From Fuscovulum sp. (GTDB lineage Bacteria > Pseudomonadota > Alphaproteobacteria > Rhodobacterales > Rhodobacteraceae), in the NCBI GenBank assembly GCA_035192965.1, contig CP136571.1, positions 1,012,501 through 1,076,500 of the forward strand: a stretch of 64,000 nucleotides of DNA. Direction: 5' to 3'. The translations under genes and the position numbers were made by a program. This document shows positions 30,075 to 39,832 of this stretch, piece after piece; the first letter of the stretch is position 1, and the number at the start of each line of letters is the position of its first letter. Under the pieces are notes generated by a model that had not been told where the DNA came from, searched no databases, and worked only from the letters and a program-made list of their open reading frames with translations.

Positions 30075-31285
30075 TGGCCGATGGCCGTGACCGGGTCCAG
30101 CCGGGCGGCGGCGCGCGCGGGCAGGATCGAGGCGGCGATAGCGCCCAGTGTCGTGAGAAGGATGGCTAGGCCATAGGCGCCTTGGGTGATGTCGATGGGC
30201 AGCCCGCTTTGCCCCGGGGCAAAGCTTTCGCGGCCGGGAAAGGCAAGAAGAACCGCATAGCCGGAGGCGGCGCCGAACAGACCGCCCATCAGCCCGATCA
30301 GCGCGCCCTGGGTGACGAAGACGATGGTCACGAACCATCGCCCGGCCCCCATGGCGCGCATGATCCCGATTTCCGGCCTGCGCCGATAGGTCGACAGCAA
30401 AAGCGCCGAGGCCACGCCGATGATGATAGTCAGAAGCGCAAAGCCCTTGAGGATGTACCCCGTCTGCGCCTGTGCCTTGAGTGCTTCGAGGAGTTGGGCG
30501 GCCTGTTCTGTCCAGGATTTTGCGTCCAGCCCTGTGAGCGCCTTGATGCGCGGGGCGAGGGTGTCGGCCGTGTAAAGATCGGCCAGCTTGATTTCGATCC
30601 GTGTGACCCCCTGTGGCATCTGGAACAGGGTGCGCGCGGTGGCGAGGCTGACATAGGCCTGTCGCCGATCAGGCCCGCCAGACCCCATTTCGTAGATGCC
30701 GGTGATCGTGAGCAAGGCGTCGATCCCGTTGCCACTTTGCAGACGGACGGTCTGGCCCAGCCGAAGGTCCATGTCTTCGGCCAGCGTCTTGCCGATCAGC
30801 ACCCCGCCCGCGCCAAGGTTCGCCGTGCCTTCGGTGATGTAGCCTGACAGGTTGGCAATGACGGATTCGCGGCCGGGTTCCAGCCCGCTGATGGAAACCT
30901 GCGTGACCTGAGCGCCGCGCGTCAGGAAGCCCGATCCGTTGATCTGTGGGGAGGTGCCGATCACCCCGGGCAGGTTTTCGATCAGGGGCAGAAGGGCGGG
31001 CGTGTCCTTCAGCACAGCCGTGCGCTGCGTAGAGGGTTCCTGCACCAGCAGCATCGTGCGACCGGTGGAGGGCAGCAGAAGGGCAGGGTCCACGGCTTCG
31101 GCTTGAATGGTGATATGCGCCATATCGCCCGCCGTGCGCGCCATGATGAATTCGGCCAGCCCCCCGATCAGCGCCGACATGAAGATGAAGATGAACACCC
31201 CAATTGCCACGCCCAGCACAAGAAGCGCGGTCTGCGCCTTGCTGGCGGTGAGGTAGCGCAAGGCGATCTTGAGCGCATAAGGCAT
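30071..31285 (-). CDS. MacB/FtsX-type ABC permease
   Basis: A 404-residue protein with one N-terminal membrane helix (TALLVLGVAIGVFIFIFMSALIGG), a large periplasmic domain (about 45-275) and three C-terminal helices with the FtsX signature EIGIMRAMGAGRWFV. Such permeases extrude lipoproteins, peptides or toxic compounds. Its start overlaps the adaptor stop by one base (TGATG). Confidence 0.9.
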   Translation of the reverse strand: MPYALKIALRYLTASKAQTALLVLGVAIGVFIFIFMSALIGGLAEFIMARTAGDMAHITIQAEAVDPALLLPSTGRTMLLVQEPSTQRTAVLKDTPALLPLIENLPGVIGTSPQINGSGFLTRGAQVTQVSISGLEPGRESVIANLSGYITEGTANLGAGGVLIGKTLAEDMDLRLGQTVRLQSGNGIDALLTITGIYEMGSGGPDRRQAYVSLATARTLFQMPQGVTRIEIKLADLYTADTLAPRIKALTGLDAKSWTEQAAQLLEALKAQAQTGYILKGFALLTIIIGVASALLLSTYRRRPEIGIMRAMGAGRWFVTIVFVTQGALIGLMGGLFGAASGYAVLLAFPGRESFAPGQSGLPIDITQGAYGLAILLTTLGAIAASILPARAAARLDPVTAIGQ

Positions 31286-32478
31286 CAGGGTGCTGCCGAA
31301 ACGGTTTGCCCGTCTGCGATGCCGGTGGCATCGGCAAGGACGATGTCGCCAACCGACAGGCCTTTGGTCACGATCAGGCGGGCGGCGGGCCAGTCGATCA
31401 CCTGAACGGCGCGCTGGCGGGCCGTGCCATCCTGAAGCACGAAGACGGCGTCGCCTTCGGCAGCCTTTATCAGCGCGGCGCGCGGTACGGTGATGGCGTC
31501 GGCGCGGTCGTCTACGGTGATGTTGGCGGTGACCGTCAGCCCGATGGGCGCGACCAGCGCGACGTCCGGCGTCAGCCGGACGGCCAGACCGCCGGTCGAG
31601 GCATCGACACGTTGGGAAACAAAGCTGACATGGCCTGCGCGCACCACCGCCTCGCCCGACAATTGCAGGGCCGCCGGCTGGCCGGTGCGGATGTGCGTGG
31701 CATAGGATTCGTCCACGTCGGTTTCGACCAGCAGGCGCGTCATGTCGGCGATGGTCATCAAGATGACGGCGGGATCAACGCTTTGTCCGGGATCGGCGGC
31801 CACTTCCAGCACGGTGCCGGAAAGGGGGGCGCGGATGGTGAACTTCTGCAACTGAATCCGCGCCTGATCCAGAAGGGCGGAGAGGCGGGCAACCTCTTGC
31901 GCTGCGGTTTGTTCGGCACGGGTCGCGCTGTCCAGCACGACGCGGGCGGCGTTGTTGCCAAGTGCCAGTGTGCGCGAAAGATTGGCCTGCGCCGCGTCTT
32001 CGGCCACCAGCGCGGCATCCAGGCCCGCCATTGCCTGCCTTACGGCGGCTTGTTGGGACGAAGGATCAATGAGTGCCACCGTCTCCCCGATGCTGACGAC
32101 TGCACCTTCGGTGACGGCGATGGAAACCAGCGTGCCGCTGACCTGTGGGCGGATATCGACAGACCGGACACCGGAGATGCGGCCGTTCACGGCAAGAACC
32201 CGCGTGGCCGGAGCGGCCGCGACGGTTTCGACGGCGACTTCCGTGACTGCTGTCTTCCAGGGTTGAAGATAGCCAAGGATGGCCAGCGCCAAGGCCAACC
32301 CGCCGCCAGCCATCCACAGCCAGAGGCGGCGTTTGGGGCGGGGGGGATCTGGTGGTGTGGGCGGGATCGGTGGGATGACCGCAGGAACCAGCAGCGCATG
32401 TTCCGCGCCGGGCGTCTTGGCCGCGGCGACGGGTTTCGCCTTGTTTGCGATATCCGTCACCTTGTTTGGAGGGGGCAT
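31285..32478 (-). CDS. HlyD/MacA-type periplasmic adaptor protein
   Basis: A 397-residue membrane-fusion protein: a Pro-rich cytosolic N-terminus (VPAVIPPIPPTPPDPPRPKRR), one membrane helix (LWLWMAGGGLALALAILGY), then lipoyl/barrel-sandwich and coiled-coil domains (NGRISGVRSVDIRPQVSGTL; ILMTIADMTRLLVETDVDE). First gene of the operon; it should link the ABC permease to an outer-membrane TolC-like channel not found here. No cysteine lipobox is seen. Confidence 0.9.
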   Translation of the reverse strand: MPPPNKVTDIANKAKPVAAAKTPGAEHALLVPAVIPPIPPTPPDPPRPKRRLWLWMAGGGLALALAILGYLQPWKTAVTEVAVETVAAAPATRVLAVNGRISGVRSVDIRPQVSGTLVSIAVTEGAVVSIGETVALIDPSSQQAAVRQAMAGLDAALVAEDAAQANLSRTLALGNNAARVVLDSATRAEQTAAQEVARLSALLDQARIQLQKFTIRAPLSGTVLEVAADPGQSVDPAVILMTIADMTRLLVETDVDESYATHIRTGQPAALQLSGEAVVRAGHVSFVSQRVDASTGGLAVRLTPDVALVAPIGLTVTANITVDDRADAITVPRAALIKAAEGDAVFVLQDGTARQRAVQVIDWPAARLIVTKGLSVGDIVLADATGIADGQTVSAAP

Positions 32479-32708
32479 GTTCCGTTCCTGTCGTGGTCCG
32501 CTCGGGGCTTTGGAAGGGCGGTCGACCCCTGTTCGCGCCGCGCAGCCACCTTAGGCAGGCATCGGGAATGGCACCTTGATCTGCATCAGCCGTGGGTCCG
32601 CTTTGGGCGGCGTGCTGCGTACGGGGAAATGGCGTGAGGGTGACAGATGGGACATCGCGGGGAAATGTCTGACACTGCGCGGCGCCGTTCCCTGCTTCCG
32701 GCGGGTTC

Positions 32709-33767
32709 TCACAAGCGCGGGAAAGCCCGTCCGTCCATCAGTTTGCGGGCGGTTCGGTTCGAGCCTGCGCCACGGACGTTGTGATCGGCGTCGATGTCGA
32801 GAAACACCTCGGTTGCCCCAGAGGGGTGTTCGATGGAAAAGCGGCCATCGGCGGGGATTACCGCCAGTTTGGCTGCCGGGCTGTCTGGCATCAGGCAGGC
32901 GGTGGCCACAGAGATGGCAGCAAAAACCCCGACCGAGGAATGGACGCGCTTTGGAATGAAGCTGCGGGTGTTGATTGCGCCACCGTTGATTGGCGCCGAG
33001 ACCAAGGTCATCTTGGGTACAGAGGCCGTGGTCACGTCACCAAGACCCATCAGGCCCCCGGCTTGCAGGCGGATACGCTCGATCCGCGCCTTGACCTGAT
33101 CCATCGCTTCGATCTCTGCGCAGGTTTCCTGCCCGGTCAGGCCGAAATCTGAGGCGCGGAGAATGACGATGGGCATTCCGTTGTCGATCAAGGTGCAGTC
33201 TACCCCGTCGATCACATCCCGTACGCGGCCGGTCGGCAGCAGGCTGCCGCACATCGAGCCTGCGATGTTCTGGAACAGAAGAGGGATGGGTGCAGCGGTG
33301 CCGGGAACGCCGTCGATCGCGGTGCCCCCGTCATAGCGGACGCGACCGTCTGGGGTCTGCACCTCGGCCCGCGCGACTTCGCCGGTGTTGACCATGTGAA
33401 TGCGGACCGGCGTCATGCTGCCCGCAGCGGCAACCAGCCCGCGTTCGATGGCAGCGGGGCCGACCGCGGCAAGGATGTTGCCGCAACCCTGCGCATCTGA
33501 CACCAGCGCCTGATCGACGAAGACTTGCAGGAATAGGTAGTCCACATCGGCATCGGGCCGGTTGGAGCGGGAGAGGATCGCCACCTTTGAGGTGAGCGGG
33601 TCGGCCCCGCCGATGCCATCGATCTGGCGTGGGTCGGGGCTGCCCATGATCCGCAGCAAAAGCTGGTCGCGCGCAACCGCATCGGCGGGCAGGTCCGAGG
33701 CAAGGAACACCGCCGCCTTCGATGTGCCGCCGCGCATCCAAAGGCAGGGGATGCCCGCGTCAGACAT
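32709..33767 (-). CDS. galD: 4-oxalomesaconate tautomerase (PrpF/GalD family)
   Basis: A 352-residue PrpF-fold isomerase beginning [21 protein letters not shown], with [29 protein letters not shown] and [11 protein letters not shown] segments. GalD relatives interconvert tautomers of 4-oxalomesaconate in gallate/protocatechuate 4,5-cleavage catabolism. It is the last gene of an operon with GalB-, MetF- and LigK-like genes, which supports this over a plain methylaconitate isomerase. Start 33767 overlaps the aldolase gene by 8 bp; the frame also extends slightly upstream. Confidence 0.85.
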   Translation of the reverse strand: MSDAGIPCLWMRGGTSKAAVFLASDLPADAVARDQLLLRIMGSPDPRQIDGIGGADPLTSKVAILSRSNRPDADVDYLFLQVFVDQALVSDAQGCGNILAAVGPAAIERGLVAAAGSMTPVRIHMVNTGEVARAEVQTPDGRVRYDGGTAIDGVPGTAAPIPLLFQNIAGSMCGSLLPTGRVRDVIDGVDCTLIDNGMPIVILRASDFGLTGQETCAEIEAMDQVKARIERIRLQAGGLMGLGDVTTASVPKMTLVSAPINGGAINTRSFIPKRVHSSVGVFAAISVATACLMPDSPAAKLAVIPADGRFSIEHPSGATEVFLDIDADHNVRGAGSNRTARKLMDGRAFPRL

Positions 33768-34431
33768 ATTTGAGTCCCTTGGCCGCAAGGGCGGGACGCA
33801 TGTTGTAAAGATCAAGGCCTAGCGTCCCAGCTGCAAGCTTTTCGCGCTTGGCCGCCTCGGCGGAAAGTCGGGCTTCGGCGGCGGCGAGCACTGCCTCGGC
33901 CTCGGCGCAGCGGACCACGACCACGCCGTCATCATCCGCGACGATCACGTCGCCCGCCTCGATGGTCTGCCCGGCGCAGACGATGGGCACATTGACCGAA
34001 CCCAAGGTTTCCTTGACCGTGCCCTGTGCCGAGACGGCCTTGCTCCAGACCGGGAAGCCCATCGCTGTGAGGTCGCGCACATCGCGGACGCCCGCGTCGA
34101 GGATCAGGCCCCGGCAACCGCGCGCCTGCGCAGAGGTGGCCAGAAGATCGCCGAAATAGCCGTTGTCGCAGGGGCTTGTCGGGGCAAGAACCAGAAGGTC
34201 GCCGGGTTGCAGCTGTTCGATGGCGACATGCAGCATCCAGTTGTCGCCCGGTGGTGCGCTGATGGTCACTGCGCTGCCTGCCACCTGCGCACCCGCATAA
34301 ATCGGGCGCATGTAACTGTGAAGGCACCCTTTGCGGCCCTGCGCCTCGTGGACCGTGGCCACACCGGCGCGGGCCAGCGCGTCGATGACTTCGGGTTTTG
34401 CGCGGGGGATGTTACGAATGACAACGCTCAT
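33760..34431 (-). CDS. ligK: 4-carboxy-4-hydroxy-2-oxoadipate aldolase / oxaloacetate decarboxylase (RraA fold)
   Basis: A 223-residue RraA-like protein. It has [12 protein letters not shown], the catalytic-site block [16 protein letters not shown] with the Arg-Asp pair, and [18 protein letters not shown], as in LigK/GalC/ProA aldolases. It splits CHA to pyruvate and oxaloacetate, the last step of the 4,5-cleavage route. It overlaps both neighbours in the operon (4 bp with the MetF-like gene, 8 bp with galD). Confidence 0.88.
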   Translation of the reverse strand: MSVVIRNIPRAKPEVIDALARAGVATVHEAQGRKGCLHSYMRPIYAGAQVAGSAVTISAPPGDNWMLHVAIEQLQPGDLLVLAPTSPCDNGYFGDLLATSAQARGCRGLILDAGVRDVRDLTAMGFPVWSKAVSAQGTVKETLGSVNVPIVCAGQTIEAGDVIVADDDGVVVVRCAEAEAVLAAAEARLSAEAAKREKLAAGTLGLDLYNMRPALAAKGLKYV

Positions 34432-35360
34432 GCCACGCCACCCCCGAGGCCACCTTGCAGGGCGGCCGTTTCGTTCAGCGTATTGGCATAGGTTGCCGCT
34501 GTTGCGATGCCGCCAAGGGGGAAGATGTGGATGCCTGCGATGTTGCGTCCGCGCCCCGCGGCCATGCCTGTGGCGAGATCGGACAAAACGTCATCGGGGG
34601 TGAAAGGCAGCAAGAGCCTCGACAGATCGCGCGCCCGCTTTTGCAGAACCGAGAGCGAGGGGCCAACGCCGCAGGCGATGGCGAACTTGATCAGCGTTTG
34701 CAGTTTTGCGGGCCCGGATACACCGACATGGACGGGTAGCGCGACCCCGGCATCGGCCAGCCGATCCGTCCAGTCCAGTACCGGACCTGCGTCGAAGGCG
34801 AATTGGGTTGTCATGGCCATCGCTGCCCCGGTGCGGTTGGCGAAATCCTGTTTCCAGCGTGCGGCTTCATCCACCAGCCGTGTCGATCCGTCGGGATCAA
34901 TGTCGCGGTTGCCTTCGGGGTGGCCTGCGACATGCAGGCAGATAAATCCGTGGCGATCAAACAGACCGGTTTCCAGCAGTTGCATCGAGTTGTCGAAATC
35001 CCCCGCCGGAGTTTTTGGCCCACCTGCGAGCACCAGCGCCTGTGTAACCCCTGCCTCTGTGGCATAGCGGTTCAACCAGAGGTCCAATGTGGCCCGATCG
35101 GGAATGATCCGTGCCGGAAGATGGGGCATGACGGCAAAGCCTTCGCCTGTGAGGCGCCTTGCGCAATCCAGCATTTCGGTGAAGGGCGTGCCATCCAGAT
35201 GGGCGATGTAGATGCGCGTTGCGGGCGGCAGCAGCGCGCGGAAATCTGCGATCTTGGCGGCGGTGCGGGGCATCACCTCGATCGAATAGCCCTGTGCGAT
35301 GGTGCCCGGACGCGGGGTATTCGCATCGGATTTGGCAGGGCGAAACGGCAATACGGCCAT
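34428..35360 (-). CDS. Methylenetetrahydrofolate reductase-like protein (MetF family)
   Basis: A 310-residue TIM-barrel protein of the MetF type ([69 protein letters not shown]). In aromatic operons MetF homologues recycle the methyl-tetrahydrofolate made by LigM/DesA O-demethylases. A LigM-like gene lies at 45161-46564, so this role is likely here rather than methionine synthesis. Confidence 0.82.
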   Translation of the reverse strand: MAVLPFRPAKSDANTPRPGTIAQGYSIEVMPRTAAKIADFRALLPPATRIYIAHLDGTPFTEMLDCARRLTGEGFAVMPHLPARIIPDRATLDLWLNRYATEAGVTQALVLAGGPKTPAGDFDNSMQLLETGLFDRHGFICLHVAGHPEGNRDIDPDGSTRLVDEAARWKQDFANRTGAAMAMTTQFAFDAGPVLDWTDRLADAGVALPVHVGVSGPAKLQTLIKFAIACGVGPSLSVLQKRARDLSRLLLPFTPDDVLSDLATGMAAGRGRNIAGIHIFPLGGIATAATYANTLNETAALQGGLGGGVA

Positions 35361-35363
35361 GAT

Positions 35364-36311
35364 CTAGTCCTTCTTGACGGGCGGAGTGCCGTGGGTGTGA
35401 AAGGTGTCGATGGTCTTGAGGCCCCAGGCTTGGCCTTTTTTGCGTTCGGTTTCGGTCCAGATGACCGGCTCCCAATCCGGCGCAAGGATCAGCCGCGCCC
35501 CGGAATTGGCCAATTCCACGCGGTTGCCTGCCGGTTCCCAGACGTAGAGGAAGAAGGTGCCCTGAATGGCGTGCTTGTGCGGCCCTGTTTCGATAGGGAC
35601 GCCGTTTTCAAGGAAGATGTCGGCCGCGCGCAGGATGTCTTCGCGGGTGTCGGTGGCATAGGTCACGTGGTGCAGGCGGGCTTGGCCGCCGCTGTGATCT
35701 TCGGTGCAGGCAAGGTCATAGGTCTTGTTGTTGACCGTGAACCAGCAGCCACCGGTGCGGCCATTGTCCAGCTGGATCATTTCGGTAACGCGGGAGCCGA
35801 GACAGGTTTCCATGAAGCGCCGAAATTCGGCGACGTCGGTTGCCAGCAGGTTCAGATGATCAATCCGGCGAGGGGCGGCGCCTTGGCCCGTGTAGCGGCT
35901 GGCCATGTTCTTCAGCGCGGGGCGGTCGGCAGCGTTGGGCGTATAGCGGTTGGTTTCCCAATAGATTTCAAAGATATGGCCAAAGGGATCTTCGAAACGG
36001 TAGGCGGGGCCGTGGCTGTGATCGCCGGCCACCCAGCCATGCGTCTTGAAACCCGAGGCTTCGATGATGGCCACCTGATCGGCCAGCGCCTGCGCTGAGG
36101 CCGCGCGATAGGCGATGTGGCCAACCCCGGTGGTGTGATGGCGTGTCAGCTTGAGCGAGCAGAATTCATAGTCATCCCAGGCCCGCAGATAAGCGCTGTT
36201 TGCATCCTGCGCCGAAAGCTTCAGCCCGTAGACACGGGTGAAGAAATCGAGGCTGTCGTCGAAACGGTCGGTGTAAAGTTCGACATGACCCAGATGCGCG
36301 ATGGTCCCCAT
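35364..36311 (-). CDS. Type I extradiol ring-cleavage dioxygenase (VOC, catechol 2,3-dioxygenase-like)
   Basis: A 315-residue two-domain VOC protein. Candidate Fe(II) ligands are in LGHVELY (N-domain), DHLNLLA and LHHVTYAT (C-domain) and NRVELANSG (Glu). Length matches XylE/BphC-type enzymes. It cleaves catechols next to the hydroxyl groups. It is unexpected beside galB/ligK/galD because the LigB-type enzyme at 47654 already provides ring opening. Its substrate may be a methoxylated catechol; this is a guess. Confidence 0.85.
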   Translation of the reverse strand: MGTIAHLGHVELYTDRFDDSLDFFTRVYGLKLSAQDANSAYLRAWDDYEFCSLKLTRHHTTGVGHIAYRAASAQALADQVAIIEASGFKTHGWVAGDHSHGPAYRFEDPFGHIFEIYWETNRYTPNAADRPALKNMASRYTGQGAAPRRIDHLNLLATDVAEFRRFMETCLGSRVTEMIQLDNGRTGGCWFTVNNKTYDLACTEDHSGGQARLHHVTYATDTREDILRAADIFLENGVPIETGPHKHAIQGTFFLYVWEPAGNRVELANSGARLILAPDWEPVIWTETERKKGQAWGLKTIDTFHTHGTPPVKKD

Positions 36312-37057
36312 CAGAGTTCATCCACCGTGCGGGGGAACATCGACTGAAAGCCTTCGGCATAGGCCGCCTGCCGCCCGCCTGACATGCCGCCCGAATTGCG
36401 CTGGAAGTGGTTCGCGCGGTTCTGGGCAACGCGGGTGTAGAACTCCCACAGGTGTTCCTGCCCGGCCATGCATTCGATGGCGGCACGCTTTTTGTCCCAG
36501 ACCGGGGTGATGTCGAGAAAGACGTCCGGCTTCCAACCCATCTGTTCGGTCTGGTGCGGTTCAAAGAGGTACAGCTGTGGTGCGCCAAGTACCTTTTGCC
36601 CGGGGTTGTGGCCCCAGGCCTGCGCGATCATCCGGCATTCCAGCGCCACCTGCGTGGTGTACATGTGATCGGTGTTATAGGGGTCAAAGGCGCTGTGGCT
36701 CATCATGAAAGCGGGCTGCACGTCGCGGATGATGTCGACGAGGCGCATCTTGTCATCGTCCGTCAGGCGGAGCGGGTAGTCGCCCAGATCAAGGCAGATC
36801 AGATTATGGACACCCAGCGCTTTGGCTGCCGCCTCGGCCTCGGTCCGACGCGCGGCTTTGACCACGTCGAGCGTCATGCCGGGTTTTTTCCACAGCTTGG
36901 CGCTTTCGCCGCGTTCGCCGAAGGATAGGCAGACGACCGTGACCTGATAGCCCATGGCAGCATGCAGCGCGATCGCCCCGCCACAACGCCAGACGAAATC
37001 GGCGGCATGGGCCGAGATGATAAGGGCGGTCTTGGGGGCTGTTCCGGCGGCTGTCAT
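36311..37057 (-). CDS. galB: PIG-L family hydrolase, probable 4-oxalomesaconate hydratase (GalB-like)
   Basis: A 248-residue PIG-L/LmbE fold protein. The metal-binding motif, normally AHPDD, reads ISAHAADFVWRCGGAIA at the N-terminus; a second metal site is in HSAFDPYNTDHM. Pseudomonas GalB hydrates 4-oxalomesaconate using this fold, and the position upstream of ligK and galD homologues argues for that role. It is first in the operon, divergent from the DUF1932 dehydrogenase gene. Confidence 0.82.
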   Translation of the reverse strand: MTAAGTAPKTALIISAHAADFVWRCGGAIALHAAMGYQVTVVCLSFGERGESAKLWKKPGMTLDVVKAARRTEAEAAAKALGVHNLICLDLGDYPLRLTDDDKMRLVDIIRDVQPAFMMSHSAFDPYNTDHMYTTQVALECRMIAQAWGHNPGQKVLGAPQLYLFEPHQTEQMGWKPDVFLDITPVWDKKRAAIECMAGQEHLWEFYTRVAQNRANHFQRNSGGMSGGRQAAYAEGFQSMFPRTVDEL

Positions 37058-37109
37058 AGCGGGATCCTTTGATGAGCGGTGCGAAAGTCATGCTCTGCGC
37101 GGATTGCCA

Positions 37110-37122
37110 TTCCAATTCGGAA
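37110..37122. promoter_or_regulatory. Candidate LysR-type operator between galB and the dehydrogenase gene
   Basis: TTCCAATTCGGAA is a dyad TTCC-N5-GGAA and also fits the LysR T-N11-A rule. It sits 53 bp upstream of the galB ATG and 95 bp upstream of the 37217 start, in the divergent promoter. A LysR-family gene lies two genes away. The site is proposed from pattern alone. Confidence 0.35.
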
Positions 37123-37216
37123 GACTGGCAAGGGGCATAAATTTTAGCTACAGATGCTTGTCCGGATGGCGCTGTTCCCGCAGGCTTTCCAGATCGGCGC
37201 GACAGGGGTTTTCCGG

Positions 37217-38077
37217 ATGCAGGACATCGTTTTCGTAGGGTTTGGCGAGGCAGGGCAGGCCTTTGCCAAGGGTTTGCGTCCCGCATCCCTGCGCATTGCG
37301 GGATATGATCTGAAGCTAGATGCCATTGCACAAGCTGATCTTTGCCGGCAGGCGCTGGCGCAGCTGGACGTTCTGCCTTGCGGGCTTGGGGACGTGGGAA
37401 AGGCGCAGGTTGTGATCTGCCTTGTCACGGCCGATCAGGCGTTGGTCGCGGCGCGTGCCGCGGCCCCGCATTTGGCGCAGGGGGCGTTCTGGTTTGACGG
37501 CAACTCCTGCGCGCCCGGCACCAAGCAGCAGGCGGCGGCGGTGATTGGTGCGGCAGGCGGGCGCTATGTTGATCTGGCGTTGATGGCACCGGTTCATCCG
37601 CTTTTGCATCGCACGCCGATGCTGGCCTCGGGGCCGGATGCCATTGCTGGCGCGGCGACGCTCGAGGCGCTTGGGATGGCGGCCACGGTTGTGGGCGACC
37701 GGGTGGGGCAGGCGTCATCCATCAAGATGCTGCGTTCGGTCATCATCAAGGGGCTGGAGGCATTGACGGCGGAGTCCTTCCTCGCCGCCCGCGCGGCGGG
37801 GGTGGAAGAGGCCGTGATCGCATCCCTGCAGGCATCAGATCCGGGGTTCGACTGGGCGCGGCGTGGGGCATATAATCTGGAACGGATGCTGGTGCATGGC
37901 GCGCGGCGGGCGGCTGAGATGACTGAGGTGGCGGTCACTTTGCGACAGCTTGGCCTGCCGGGCCGGATGACCGAGGCGACAGTTCAATGGCAGACAGACC
38001 TTGCCGCACTGTCAGTGGACCCGGGGCCGGAGGATCTTGCAGCAAGGGCAGACGTGGTCTTGCAGGCCCTGCGATGA
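37217..38077 (+). CDS. NAD(P)-dependent oxidoreductase with DUF1932 C-terminal domain
   Basis: A 286-residue beta-hydroxyacid-dehydrogenase-like protein: Rossmann start MQDIVFVGFGEAGQAFAKGL, then a helical C-domain with SSIKMLRSVIIKGLEAL carrying the catalytic Lys. The start at 37217 has an AGGGG sequence 8 bases upstream; an upstream ATG at 37154 is possible. It is divergent from galB and overlaps the LysR gene by 4 bp. It probably oxidises a ring-cleavage semialdehyde or reduces a keto-acid of the same pathway; the exact reaction is not known. Confidence 0.8.
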   Translation: MQDIVFVGFGEAGQAFAKGLRPASLRIAGYDLKLDAIAQADLCRQALAQLDVLPCGLGDVGKAQVVICLVTADQALVAARAAAPHLAQGAFWFDGNSCAPGTKQQAAAVIGAAGGRYVDLALMAPVHPLLHRTPMLASGPDAIAGAATLEALGMAATVVGDRVGQASSIKMLRSVIIKGLEALTAESFLAARAAGVEEAVIASLQASDPGFDWARRGAYNLERMLVHGARRAAEMTEVAVTLRQLGLPGRMTEATVQWQTDLAALSVDPGPEDLAARADVVLQALR

Positions 38078-39231
38078 AGGTGAGCCTGCGCCATTTGCGG
38101 ATCGTGCTGGCGGTGCAGGAGACGCGGTCCGTCACCCAAGGTGCGGCGCTTTGCCATGTGTCGCAGCCCGCCGTTTCGGCCGCCTTGGCGCAGTTTGAGA
38201 CGCTGCTTGGGACGCCGATCTTTGACCGGGGGCGCGGTGGATTGATCCTGACCCCGGCGGGCGAGGCTGTGGTCCTGCGCCTTCGCCGGGCGCTGGCGTT
38301 GCTGGATCCGGTGCTGACCGCGCTTGCACCGCGCCTGACCCGAACGGCAACGGTTGCCCAGTTGAACGCGCTGATCGCTGTGACCGAATGCGAAAGCTTT
38401 TCCGCAGCCGCACGCCGTCTGAACGTCGCTCAGCCTACGGTGCACCGGGCAATCAGCCAGCTTGAGGGAGAGGTTGGCCAGCCCTTGTTTGACCGCACAT
38501 CGCATGGCGTGATCCCGATCCGTGCGGTGCGGCATCTGGCAATCGCCGCCCGTCTGGCCTTTGCCGAGATGGAGCAGGCCGAGGCGGATGTTGGAGCCTT
38601 GGCGGGGCGTGAGGTTGGGCGGGTTGTCATTGGGGCCATGCCCTTGGCACGGTCGGCGCTGCTGGGTTCGGCGATTTCGTTGTTCCGCAGGCGTTGGAAG
38701 ACGCTTCCGGTTCGCGTGATCGATGGGCCTTATGCGGACTTGGTTCTGGCCCTGCGGCGGGGAGAGGTGGATGTTCTGGTGGGGGCGTTGCGCCCCGCTG
38801 TTTCAGATCTGACCCAGGAAGTGCTGTTTCAGGATGCGCTGGCCATCGTCGCCCGGCCCGGCCATCCCTTGACCCAAGGTCCGGTGGGTCCCGTTGAAAT
38901 GGTTGGCTTTCCCTGGGTTGTAGCCGCTGAGGGTACCCCGGCGCGCGACCATTTCACGGCGATGTTCCGGGGGGTGGGATTGCCGGTTCCGGGCAGCCTT
39001 GTTGAAACCGGGTCTATGGGGCTTTTGAGCGATCTGGTTGGCACGTCAGACCACCTTGGCTTTATCTCGGCCCGGCAGGTTGGGCGCGAGGTCGCACGGG
39101 GCGCGCTGGTCCAACTGCCGTTTCAGCCCGATGGGACATTGCGCCCGATTGGCCTTGCCATGCGCGCCGGTTGGCAACCCACAAGGGCGCAGGACGACAT
39201 GCTGGCGGCGCTGCGCGCGGCCGCTGTTTAG
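38074..39231 (+). CDS. LysR-family regulator with two N-terminal HTH domains
   Basis: A 385-residue protein, about 85 longer than a normal LysR. Two LysR HTH domains lie in tandem: residues 5-62 (GAALCHVSQPAVSAALAQFE) and 94-152 (AARRLNVAQPTVHRAISQLE). A normal periplasmic-binding-like effector domain follows from about 180. It overlaps the DUF1932 gene by 4 bp and probably controls the divergent galB operon in response to a pathway intermediate. The 3' end overlaps the convergent MarR gene by 4 bp. Confidence 0.9.
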   Translation: MKVSLRHLRIVLAVQETRSVTQGAALCHVSQPAVSAALAQFETLLGTPIFDRGRGGLILTPAGEAVVLRLRRALALLDPVLTALAPRLTRTATVAQLNALIAVTECESFSAAARRLNVAQPTVHRAISQLEGEVGQPLFDRTSHGVIPIRAVRHLAIAARLAFAEMEQAEADVGALAGREVGRVVIGAMPLARSALLGSAISLFRRRWKTLPVRVIDGPYADLVLALRRGEVDVLVGALRPAVSDLTQEVLFQDALAIVARPGHPLTQGPVGPVEMVGFPWVVAAEGTPARDHFTAMFRGVGLPVPGSLVETGSMGLLSDLVGTSDHLGFISARQVGREVARGALVQLPFQPDGTLRPIGLAMRAGWQPTRAQDDMLAALRAAAV

Positions 39232-39695
39232 GCCAAAGCTCCTTTGCGGAACTTCCGCAGGATGCGCTGCAGCTCGGTGCGTTCGGCTTCTGTCAGGCAG
39301 CCAAACAAACGGCGTTCATGGTCGGCAGCGCTGGCCTGTGCCGCAGCAGCCAACTGCTTGCCTGCCGTGGTGGGCATGAGCGCATGACGCCTGCGATCCT
39401 GCGCCACTGGTGCGCGAATGATCAGATTGCGGCCTGCCAGTTCATCGATGATGGTGACGAGGTTCGACCGCTCGATCTGTAGGGCGTCGGCAAGCTGCGT
39501 TTGTGTTAGGCCCGGCTCGCCCACGATGATCGACAGCGCCGAGAAGGACACCGCGCGCAAGTCGTATTCGGCCAGCGTTTTGGCAAAATCGGCCTGAACA
39601 ATCGACAGGGCGCGTTTCATGGCGTAGCCGATGAAAGTGGACAGATGGCGATCCGTCTCGGCCGCTTGCTCGGGTGCCTGAGCGATAACTTCCAT
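39228..39695 (-). CDS. MarR-family regulator (probable hydroxycinnamoyl-CoA-responsive repressor)
   Basis: A 155-residue winged-helix protein with core segment GLTQTQLADALQIERSNLVTIIDELAGRNLIIRAPVAQDRRRHALMPT. MarR proteins next to feruloyl-CoA synthetase genes (FerR, CouR, HcaR) are repressors released by the CoA thioester. Here it precedes the SDR and feruloyl-CoA synthetase genes on the same strand, 137 bp downstream of the SDR stop, so it probably has its own promoter. Confidence 0.85.
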   Translation of the reverse strand: MEVIAQAPEQAAETDRHLSTFIGYAMKRALSIVQADFAKTLAEYDLRAVSFSALSIIVGEPGLTQTQLADALQIERSNLVTIIDELAGRNLIIRAPVAQDRRRHALMPTTAGKQLAAAAQASAADHERRLFGCLTEAERTELQRILRKFRKGALA

Positions 39696-39832
39696 CTTTT
39701 GGCCCTTTCCCGAATGGGGAGTTCAACGCGGCGCGTATGTCGGCAGCATACCTCTCTGAGAAAGAGATTCCATATCAATATTCGTCAATACCATTATCTG
39801 GCCGCGAATGGACGGCGTTCCGCCGCGGTGCG

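Noticed and set aside
32479..32708. Possible small gene in the 230-bp gap between the adaptor gene and galD
   Set aside because: Short frames exist, but none has a good ribosome site or conserved-looking sequence; it is probably the promoter of the adaptor operon and the 3' region after galD.
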